In this document: one piece after another, positions 38,808 through 48,800 of the stretch | Numbering within the stretch: position 1 is the first letter of the stretch | How the letters are laid out: every line of letters begins with the position of its first letter | Assembly (NCBI GenBank): GCA_000469685.2 | Contig: LS997563.1 | Coordinates: 1,564,869 to 1,628,868, forward strand | Reading direction: 5' to 3' | Source of the DNA: Haemonchus contortus | Taxonomy: Eukaryota > Nematoda > Chromadorea > Rhabditida > Trichostrongylidae | DNA length: 64,000 nt | The notes under the pieces: model-generated | Databases searched by the model: none | Seen by the model: the letters and a program-made list of their open reading frames with translations, nothing else | Told to the model about the DNA's origin: nothing | Translations under genes and position numbers: made by a program

Positions 38808-39337
38808 AGCAGTTTCTTGGAGTTGCGATAGGACTCCGATCATGTCAACAGCAACCCAGACAGAAATCGCTACGTAAAATAGGCAGGTGGCATTTTGTTT
38901 GCTTTTTAATAATTGTTATTCGTTCAAACTACCATTTTTGTGTTGTTGTGGAAAGAAATGAAGGACAACTTCTGTATGCTTTTCATAACAGAAACCTTCT
39001 ACAACCCACTCCCATCGATTCCATCAATTCTCTGCCATGAAAGGAAATGGAATCGAAGCCTAGTTGACTATCAAACCCATAAACTCCTTCCATGTCATCA
39101 TTATCTTACTTCCAAAAAATTTGAAGATGAACAAGTTTCCAGCTAATAATTTCTCGGTGGCCTGATAATAAAACAACGATTTGAAGAGTTCTGTGCATAG
39201 CTATCCTCAGATTTCGATATTTTGTTATGTCTTTGTCACAGGAGGAGGTCTCCGAGCCAATAATTGTACTCGGACATCCTGCCTCTGTATAAGTATTTAA
39301 GATTCCTTCAGGAGGAGTCTTTCAGGAGGAGGCAGAG
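38808..39337 (+). promoter_or_regulatory. Upstream region of gene D, similar to those of C and E
   Basis: It contains CTACGTAAAATAGGCAGGTG, TTATTCGTTCAAACTACC and AACAGAAACCTTC in the same order as the gene C flank. The last 40 bases hold repeated TTCAGGAGGAG units, giving several possible AG acceptors within 20 bases of the ATG. Confidence 0.4.
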
Positions 39338-42273
39338 ATGAACTGCGATGATACCGAGAAGGTGATCCACGATTTCTGGTTTCTGACGGCCCTATTTGGA
39401 CAGATCATCGCAAGTATTGTGTCGATTGTGCTTAGTATTTTGGTGGTAGGAAAATGTTGTCATCTATGCTTTCATGTTAATACTAAGGTAAGTCACTTGA
39501 ACATTCTTTCGGCCCTCACTTTTTTCTGTACCCCTACCAAAGTGAATTTTTGAAATAGCGCTTTATCATGTGCAGTCCGTACCTTCAAGGTGGCTTCTCG
39601 TGTAATGGTGGCCGAGTAGCGCCTTTGAGCATGTGCACTTTCCAAGGAAATTTCGTTATGCATATACATATGTATGCATGCGAAAATATGTTGATAAGTC
39701 CGATATTCTAGGGCTTGTCAGTTCGTTAAGTTATACTCAAAAGACCGATTATCACCTAAAGCGCAGTGGTGGTACTTCGGAATCTTCAGCTGACTTATAA
39801 CGTATTTCAGGTACTGCTGACAGCGATGCTCTATTTATATATCGCCCATTCATTCCTCATCATCATCACTTTAGTGAGTTGCATTTTTATTATCGTTTTA
39901 ATTCATTTCAATCCTGCCAAAAAACCTCTAGTGAACAACTTTGCTCGACTGAAAAATTCTCTATTATCCGCAGTGAAGAATTTTCAAAAAATATTCTTAA
40001 ATCAACCGAAAAGAGTTGACTCCTGTCGTAATCAGAGTAAAATCTGAAAAGATTCATAAAAAAGGTTTCAGGGTTAGGAGATGTGGAATCGTGATTATTA
40101 TGACCGATTAGTGCATTCATCATTTCGTTCGGTCTCTAAGACTCGGTAATTTTCCAGAAGAAGAACGAATTTCAGACAATCCATCTGGCTTACTACTTTT
40201 TCACCGATCCCTGCACTTTCAGTATACCGTCGGCGGTTTGCTCTGGTTTGCATTTTCCCGCGGTATGCTGCATGTTATCATTTGTGATATTGCAGGTGAG
40301 ATTTCAGTGCTATTAGTGAAATATAAATAATCTACGTTCTTGGCTCATACGACCATCATCATGCTGCGTATTAGAATGCTATATATGTAATTGTCTAGGA
40401 GATATAATGACTAACAACGATAGAACTAGTTGCACTATTTATCCTGGCGTTCGTAGAGCTGAATGTTTATACAACTGGATTATTGGATAAACTGACGGGT
40501 TAAGGTCGAGCATAGGTCAAACCCAGGTCTAAGGTTGTCTGTTCGTCGTCTCCTCCCCTCACTATTCTCCCTTGTTCACTCCAAAGCACCGTTAAAGACC
40601 AGCTGAGAACTGATATAGAGCAAAGATGTATCACAGAACAATAGCCTAACGGTAGGGAAGAGCTAATAATTCCGACTGTCTGCCGACCTCCTCCCCCCTA
40701 GCACTGCCTCGTGGCACGCCGGCCGGCCGGCCGGCGGACTATGAAAGCAGCCAACGGTGCGTTACAACAGGGCAGATATGTAAATCATTCACAAGAAATT
40801 TGTTTCAGTTTTTCATGGTCGTCGAAAGAAGTGTTGCGCTGTGGAAACGTCTACATTATGAGTCCTACGGACCAAAACTGGCAGTAACACTTGTATTACT
40901 TTCTGTAAGTTCAGTTGCTTTGGTGCAAAATTTCCTCTGGAGCTATCTTCTGGAGATACCCCTCTACATTTTCAGCTTCTCTATCAGAGAAAAAAGGTTT
41001 AGATACAAAGTAGTCTTCGAGGAGTCTCTCGAAGGCTCTAGTGTGAAAAAAGGAAAAAATTTCATGGATTTCTTCACAACTTTTTTTCAACTTGCTCTCA
41101 GGTTATTCTTCCTCCTACGACGGTGATTCTTGCAATGGGAGGTCTTCACAGCCCAGAAACCCATATCTTCTGTGGCTTCGCAGACGGCGATTCCGGACAC
41201 AATCTAATAGGATTTACGTCGGCGATGGGTGGAATTAACCTCATCACGCTGATCATAGCTACGATACTTCTTTTCTTGAACAGGCTCCTCTCCCAACGGT
41301 ACGTGCCCTTACTCATTCTACTCCATTGAATTGGAAAAAACGCATTTTTCGTTATTAAAATGTTCCAGAAAGTCTTTCGATCTCAATTCGTCTTATCAGC
41401 TTCGAGAAGGCGCTACGATCATTCGTATTATCCTCCCTTTGACATCATTTCAAACTACTTTTTGTGCGGTGTATTTTGGCTGTATTCTCGCTTTCTTATC
41501 ATTCGAAGATGTGGTGGACAAAGTCACATATCTGATTCTGAACGCAGCCACATATGTGAGCATTTGCTCTGATTTTTGCACAAATTCAATTTGCTAGCAT
41601 TGGGTGTTGAAAGTCACTTTCCTTGCTGACCTGGATATTAACGGCCCCCTCCTCTCACCCCCTTCCCCCCTTCCCCCCCCCCCTTCCCCCTCCCCTCCCC
41701 AGTGAAGCGTCATTGCACCTATTTTCAAAAACATTATCAAAGTGTACCTGATTAGCTGAAGGTCAACGTATGCTCCCTTGCATATTCCCCCTCAATTGAT
41801 GAGTAAGGGACAGGAACATTCCTCAGAGCATAATCAAATGAATGGTTGAATAGATCAGGGATTATGTTGAGCTTCTTGCGGTGATGCTGAACTGCATTGA
41901 GCGCGATACGGATGGATTCCCACCTTGCCTTGCAGTGCATACTGGCCGCTATTGCTCCGGTTTCTCCCAAGTCCTTCATCTGCTAGGGCTGGTAATTTTC
42001 CGACCCTCTAAGTTTCTAGTGTAAGAACCAGATTCCGAAGGGAGCAGAACCTCTACTGCATGCCAAGAACTGCAAGGGTTTTATTCGCATTAATTGCTCT
42101 CATTAATACTATTTAATGAATTTCAGATTATTCCCTACTACACTGTTGTGTCGCCAATCCTGATGTGGTTCACAATACGATGGTCGCAACAGCTGAAACA
42201 ATCCAGGCTGAAAAACATAGTCAACCAGACATCTAACGACTATTTTAATGCGCAGAAGAAAATGTGGCAATGA
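39338..42273 (+). CDS. Gene D: Sra-superfamily 7TM chemoreceptor, 7 exons, 319 aa
   Basis: Second member of the C-D-E tandem group and the most compact gene here. Exons: 39338-39487, 39811-39873, 40176-40295, 40809-40904, 41102-41298, 41369-41555, 42127-42273. It starts MNCDDTEKVIHDFWF and differs only modestly from C and E across the coding sequence. Marks are FHVNTK at the exon 1 end, TDPC (Cys84), VVER (117-118), LHYESYGPKL, FCGFADG with Cys167, YQLREG (218-223), IIPYYTVVSP, IRWSQQ and a YFNAQKKMW end. AATAAA lies at 42279-42284, only six bases after the stop. An acceptor-like TTTCAG ends 12 bases before the ATG. Intron 3 contains a half copy of a GC-rich foldback element ending about 50 bases before exon 4. 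The exon lengths equal those of C and E exactly, so no frameshift or loss is apparent. Confidence 0.87.
40675..40757. mobile_element. Half copy of the GC-rich foldback element
   Basis: Matches the right end of the element at 29549-29793: CCTCCTCCCCCCTAGCACTG, CACGCCGGCCGGCCGG, then GCGGACTATGAAAGCAGCCA. The other arm is absent. It lies in intron 3 of gene D, ending about 50 bases before exon 4. Confidence 0.6.
41643..41700. repeat. C-rich pyrimidine tract
   Basis: Long runs of C broken by TT or TC, in intron 6 of gene D. Similar shorter poly-C runs lie at 18315-18326, 25310-25320 and 58484-58498. Likely unstable in length, and prone to sequencing error. Confidence 0.6.
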
Positions 42274-42599
42274 TAATCAATAAACTTTTTTTAGCTGGGC
42301 AAATGAATGTGCAATAGAGCAAGGGTGGGCAGGATGAGTTCTATAGAAAAGAACGTTTCTGTACCACCCCGCACAAATTCTTTTCGCGATAACTGATGTA
42401 GGACTTGCATTAAATGGGGAGGGTTTCTGCGCACTTATCTGCCCTCCCTCACCGAGAAGGTATCATAACGGTTCGCCCTCAAAAGGTTGGCTTGCCGAGT
42501 CAAACTAGCCATGAATAAAGAGTGCTTTCTTTGCAGCCTTCGAGAAAAAAAACCGGGGTAAAGCGGCTGTCGCTGACCAAAGTTCTTTCGAGAAGCAAA

Positions 42600-43480
42600 C
42601 TCTATTCAGAATGGAAGTCGAATGTCTAATGGGTCAGAGCATGCTTGCGGTGGTTTTGTACCGGATCGTCTGCGTATTTACCACCACAGTTCAATAGACG
42701 ACGAACACACCCAAGAATGTATCAGCCCAAGCTGGCACTCATGAAAATTCCATCTCTGGACCAAGCGAACGCTGTCGGAACCTCTTGCTAGTGTCTTATC
42801 GTCGCCTTCACCTGTAGCAAACACTCATTGACTGTACTGACATAACGGGAGAATTCCAGACTGCACTACCAATAGATGCTTCACCACACATTTCCATAAT
42901 TACTTATATTATTATGGAAATGTGTGGTGAAGCATCTATTGGTAGTGAAGCCTGGAATTCTCCCGTTTCCGTAATATGTACGAGAAATGAAAGCGTTCAC
43001 AGTTTTAACTGGACCACAAACTTTTTACTCAGGATTGGACTATCGCTGATAGCCGCTGTAGTAACTATCAACGAGATTCCGATATGGAAGTTAATGGGTA
43101 CTGCTCAGCGGGTGGGGAAGCTGAGGGTTCTTGTAGTCAAACGGCGAACCACATCAGCCGCAACCGATTTTGTCGCTACACAAGGCGTCTATCAGGACTA
43201 CTTGATTCATAACCTTTTATCGTCAAACAAAAAGGGTCTGAGTACGATCAAGCGAAGTTGCTCCACTTTGTCATATGATGCCGTTGCGGTTACCCAGAGC
43301 TTCAGAGTCTATACTTATTTAGACATCAGCAATAGAGTGATCGACCCCACACCATCATAATAGGCATGTTGCATTAAAAACACGAAAATAAACCACGGGG
43401 GAGAAGCATCGTTTCTGCGAATAACTGATAATCACTGTTTAGGATGAAGGAATACAACGCAGTTTTACTAGGAATTATGA
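42600..43480. repeat. Downstream flank of gene D, related to the flank of gene C
   Basis: Blocks resembling 37420-37500 and 38250-38390 bracket the hairpin at 42845-42966. A 148-codon frame (42914-43360) starts inside the hairpin and is not recognisable. Confidence 0.3.
42845..42966. repeat. Near-perfect 56-base hairpin
   Basis: Left arm 42845-42900 (ACGGGAGAATTCCAG to TTTCCATAAT) and right arm 42911-42966 are reverse complements with few mismatches, around a loop of 10 A/T-rich bases. Possibly a recent inverted duplication or a tiny foldback element downstream of gene D. Confidence 0.6.
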
Positions 43481-44847
43481 ATTTTTCGCATGCAAAACAG
43501 AACTAGATCTCAGAATTATTCTTTATGAACACGGTCTTCTGTCTTCTGTTATCCTGCTTCCTCATAGACATTTCTTCCTCTTGCTCTCAGTTCTAGAGCA
43601 AAGTGTTTATTCTTTCGGGCCATCCTCTGGCTGCTAAGCATGCCTTCCATCTGTATGACGGTCTAACCTCCACGTTTTTGATCCTGACCAACTGCAACGA
43701 TTTTTTTCTTGACTTCCATTTAAAATGTTGTACAACTGAACTGCCTTCCATGAATTGCATCTTCAGGGAAACAACGCTCTTTCGTTAAAGCATATGGGTC
43801 TGAATACATCTAGGTAGGCCATGCCTCTGAAAATCTCGGAGATATGTTCAATTCTATTGCTCTCATGCAGACCACGTTTATTCGAACCGGCCCTTCCGTC
43901 CAATCCAGCTTTAGCAACTTAACTATTTTCTGCGTTCGTAAATTACACTCCGCGGTTTTCAGAGTAGAATAACAAAATATTGAGGAATTTGTAGTGAAAT
44001 CCCAGAATATTATAACCCCAGTCAGGACGCTCGGATCACGCCTTGCTACATTCCTTTCTTTCACCAAGTGGTTAGAGATGAGCATAGGTTCTACCCAACA
44101 CTGACGACTACAGTGCAGAGGAAGGGTAGTTGACCTTTCCTGTGTTTAGAAACGGTTCTAGAATATGGTTTTGATCTAAGCCTCAGAAGGGGTAGGGGTA
44201 ATACGATTACCTCGTGCAAAAATCCAGGATGGGTATAAGTTGAGTATTCAATTGACTCACCCACCCCGGTGCTCCTCAAAAAAAAAAAAAGAACTCAAAC
44301 TCAGGTCAAAAAACTGCGTGCTCTCGGCTAAGAAACTTTAATCAGCACAATTATTGACTAACTCCTTATGCTGAAATTACTTCAAATAAAAGCGGAGGTC
44401 TCCCAAATACATTGTCAGCCCTGTTTTTTGTATAGACATACATAGCACTATGCCGGTACACATTGAAATCACAGTTTCGAAGTACCCACTTCACTCCGCA
44501 TCACTCACTTCACTACGCAGTACTCACTCTACTCCGTCAACCTGACCATCTCCAAGTTTCTACTTTATATAAAAGAAGGAAGTGTAGAATAGAGCTAGGA
44601 GACAGATACCCAAGCCAAAGGACACGCAAATTGACAAACTGACACACCAAGTTTCTGTTTTGTAAATGAGAGGGGGGGGGGGATATCAAACATTCTACTG
44701 TCCAGAGATGAGCGGCCGTTGGCATGGGAGGCATGCGATCAAAGTGCCCAGCGCAACTTTTGGATTTATAATATAGATGGGATAAGGTTGATTCTAGGAA
44801 AAGCAGACGAATATGACAACAGTACTGCTGTTGCTCCTAACTTTGAT

Positions 44848-45318
44848 TCAAAGGCACAGTTCACGATTATTTTGAGGTACCCGTTCAAATTCGAAGAACG
44901 GAAGTATAGATTGGAAATAGCTTAGTAAATAAAGCGTGAGAATTCGCCGTTTTCGAGAAAAAGAATTCTCTTCTAAAGTAGGGAAAGTTGAAAAGAGATT
45001 ACCATGACGGAAATAACATGGAAGGGGTATTTGGACGAGATTTCAGTTACTGCAATTGCGCAAAGAGCTGACTGCATCAAGCCAGAACTGTACAGAACTG
45101 TCTTTCACTGTCGCTATGGGTCATTACAAGTTGTATGAACCTCCTACGTGGGTTCCTTTGTGATCGGTGTAGCCTCTACAATGCTGGTAGAACTCGTCCC
45201 AGGATACACACGGGCCAATCTCGACTGAATAGTGCCAGATATGGTATACGCGAGGGCCCCGAACACATCCTGTGGGGGAAATTTTAGAAGCCATTTTTGT
45301 GGCGAACTGTGCCTTCAA
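44848..45318. mobile_element. TTAA-type MITE, group M2 (inverted)
   Basis: Starts AAAGGCACAGTTCACGATTA and ends GGCGAACTGTGCCTTCAA. The inside is the reverse complement of 59161-59672 (GAGATTTCAGTTACTGCAAT, CCAGAACTGTACAGAACTGT). Upstream of gene E. Confidence 0.6.
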
Positions 45319-45464
45319 GAAATTTTCTTCTCCTCCTGCCCCATCTCGCTATTTGAGATTCCATTTTATGACTTATCTCGACTTTTCTGCTTTTCGCTTT
45401 AACCCGATTTTTGAGACCTTTCAGTATAGGTTAGGATCATATTAGGATCATTTTAACTTCTATA

Positions 45465-45898
45465 TATGTACATCAACAGAAGTCGCTACGTAAAATCGGC
45501 ACGAGGTGTTTTAATTGCTTCCATACGGTTGTTATTCATTCGAAATACCGTTTCTGGGTAGTTGTAGAGAAATAAAGGGCAAAATCATAGATTATTCCCA
45601 CATCCACTCCTTACTATATCAGAAACACTCTTCCACCCACTCTTATTTGATTATGGTGGTTGTCACAAGTATGAATTTTGCCATGTGCCATTGTGGCCTT
45701 GTGGACCATAATAACTTATAGTTTTCCTCGATGCCTTTGCAAACCTTTTTTCAGAAGGAAATTTGTCACCTCTCTCTGAGCTTTCCAGAACAGGAATTTT
45801 TGGTGATCTGGGCCAGCAATGGAACTTGCTTAGAGGCTTCCTTCTTGGAGTTTTACATCGTTATTGCATACAACTTTTTTGTTTAGGAAGAGACAAAA
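45465..45898 (+). promoter_or_regulatory. Upstream region of gene E, similar to those of C and D
   Basis: CTACGTAAAATCGGCACGAG, TTATTCATTCGAAATACC and ATATCAGAAACACTC match the flanks of C and D in order and spacing. It begins about 150 bases after the MITE at 44848-45318. Confidence 0.4.
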
Positions 45899-48800
45899 AT
45901 GAACTGCGACGATACGGTGAAAGTGATCAACGATTTCTGGTTTCTCACAGCTCTATTTGGGCAGCTTATCGCAAGTATTATATCGGCTGTGCTCAGTATT
46001 GTTGTAGTAAAAAAATGTTGTGATTTGCATTTCCATATTAATACGAAGGTGAGTCAATTAGTTTATTTAGTCAATCCCTAAGCACTCAATTTTTTCTGTA
46101 CTAGACAGTAATGTGGACGGAGAAAATCCTCGATTCTATAGAAACACACAAAAGTATTTTGTATTTTTCAGGTGCTACTGATGGCTATGCTCTATCTCTA
46201 TATCCTACACTCCTTCTTCATGATCATTACTCTAGTATGTCATATTTCACATACAATTTTGTTTCAGCCCTGCAGATGATGAGCACCTTAGCAATTAAGT
46301 TTGTTTGTGTAGCTTGAGTCAACCATCTTCAATGGAAACATTCCAAAAAAAAAGTTAAAATAATAAAAATCTGTAATGAATGAACAGACTGCCGTAGTTG
46401 CTTCCTTAAGGAGTCTGCCTTGTCGCCCTCGTCAAGGCCCGTAGAGCTAAAAATAATGCAATCAGACCTCAAGCATCATTCCATGGTCTAAGGGATTGTA
46501 GGATTCGGTTTAGATATATAGGAATATCATCATCATATTATTTAAATACTCTTGTGCCGTGCGAGGTTGTTAGGTGGAACGATTTATTAGTTCAATGGCC
46601 TAACGTTTCGACGCTATCGTCTTCTTCAGAGGCCTAAAGCAATTCGAGATGATTTGCACAAAATCCAAAAAGCGCATCTCCCCTTTGGCGAATGAGACAA
46701 CAAATTCAAACCCACAATTCGAATCTTAACTCACCAGGGTTCCACCGCTCAAGCGGATGTAAATCCGCTGTCACCACAAGCGACTGTCAGTAGCGAATGA
46801 GACTTCCTGTGCTGTCTCCCCTATACTTGTGATAAGGAAGATCACGTCATAATGCTACTGAGTCATAAGCCGCAGTGCGGTATATACGGCAAAAGATCGT
46901 TGGTTATAGATAGGCACTCATCTCTACCATTCATATTAGGATTTCTTTGAAACATCCAGAACGCCTCTAATGCTTTTCTCGCTGAAATCTCCGTCTCCTG
47001 CGCTAATATCGTGCACTTTAGTTCAAAGTTGTTGCCGTTATGCTCCTCCATTTTATGCCTACCAAGCGCCGTCATCAGGCTGCCACGCCTCATACTAGCT
47101 AGGTGCTCTTTTATCCGTATAGCTAGTTGTAGTTGTGACTGCACGTTTAACAGCTTGCGGATGAGCTGATGAACGTCATCAAAATCATGATAATGATCAG
47201 CTCATCCGCAAGCTGTTAAACGTGCAGTCATCAGCAACATGTTGAGAATCGCAACAAGTGTCTGCACGGGTGAGGCTGAACGTCTCGAAGCACGACGATT
47301 AGCTTGTGAGATAGCTGCTGTGAACGGTTATACGGCATCACGAGGTTCTAGAAAATATCGCACTAACACGCGCTGTGCTACGCCTCAAAATAAGTTGCCA
47401 CTATGTCTTCCCTTCATCTCCGATAAAGTTAGCAATCCTATACAGCGGAGCATTTTCAGAGCTGGGTTGCAAGACGTTGTACGATTAGTGAATATTCCTA
47501 ATAACAACATCAAGCAGCTATTAGTTCGGAACAGGCTCTACGACAAGCAACGCATAACGAAAGACTGCAGCATATGTTCTTACGGAAAAACGGGTGATTG
47601 CGCACTGATAGGCGTGATCTACCAAATGGAATGCCGGACATGTGGGTCAACATACATCGGAGAAACGGGAAGACAACTAGCTATACGGATAAAAGAGCAC
47701 CTAGCTAGTATGAGGCGTGGCAGCCTGGAGACGGCGCTTGGTAGGCATAAAATGGAGGAGCACAACGGCAACAACTTTGAAGTAAAGTGCACGATATTAG
47801 CGCAGGAGACGGAGATTTCAGCTAGAAAAGCATTAGAGGAGTTCTGGATCTTTCAAAGAAATCCTAAAATGAACGGTAGAGATGAGTGCCCATCTATAAC
47901 CAACGATCTTTTGCCGTATATACCGCACTGCGGCTTATGACTCAGAAGCATTACGACGTGATCTTCCTTATCACAAGTATAAGGGAGACAACACAAGAAG
48001 TCTCATTCGCTACTGACAGTCGCCTGTGGCGGCAGCGGATTTACATCCGCTTGAGCAGTGGAACCCTGGTGAGTTAAGATTCGAATTGTGGGTTTGAATT
48101 TGTTGTCTCATTCGCCAAAGGGGAGATACGCTTTTTGGATAACGTGCAAATCATCTCGAATTGCTTTAGGCTTCTGAAGAAGACGATAGCGTCGAAACGT
48201 TAGGCCATTGAATTGATAAATCGTTCCACCTAACAACCTCGCACGGCACAAGAGTATTTAAATAATAAACAACTATGCCGAGGTTAAAGCAAGAGAGGAG
48301 TTGGAAATTATCATCATAACTGATGAGAACACTGAAAATTTCTCCTGTTTTTTTAAATACTTTCTCAGTAGAAAATAAAATAAAAGTTGCGATTGATTTC
48401 AGACAATCCATTTATCCTACTACTTCTTCACCGATCCGTGCACTCTGAGCATACCGTTATTTGTCTGCTTTGGTTTTCGTTTCCCTGCAGTCTGTTCTAT
48501 GCTATCATTTGTGACATTACAGGTGAGATTGTAGTAATATAACTAAAATGGGAATATTTGCCTGTTTTGGCTGATAAATACATCGTTATGGCGTCGATAG
48601 GCGTTCACCTAACTTACATACATAAGTGGCCTTTTGAAAAAATAAAGGCGCAGTCAAAGGTTGAAAAGGTTTCTGAAATATCCCCTTAAGATGAATCTGT
48701 GGCCCCCATATAATTTCAATGGCGCTTCATAGGCTGCCAAGAGACACCTGTGTTGGAAATTCATACTATTCGTGACACTGAAGTGATGTGTACGGCAGTT

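Larger units (their letters stand above)
46543..48263. mobile_element. Penelope-like element remnant, head-to-head inverted pair
   Basis: Two copies of a Penelope-like 3' part face away from each other around a short spacer near 47170-47197. The right arm (about 47198-48263, +) carries the endonuclease frame. The left arm (46543-47169, -) has the same sequence with an internal deletion of roughly 430 bases. Outer ends match each other (TATTTAAAT, CTCTTGTGCCGTGCGAGGTT and its complement), and the inner ends share GCTCATCCGCAAGCTGTTAA. Inverted and partial tandem copies are a known habit of Penelope-like elements. The reverse transcriptase part is absent. The whole pair lies in intron 2 of gene E. 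Confidence 0.75.

Noticed and set aside
42914..43360. Plus-strand frame of 148 codons
   Set aside because: It begins inside the hairpin at 42845-42966 and overlaps a repeated flank; no known motif.
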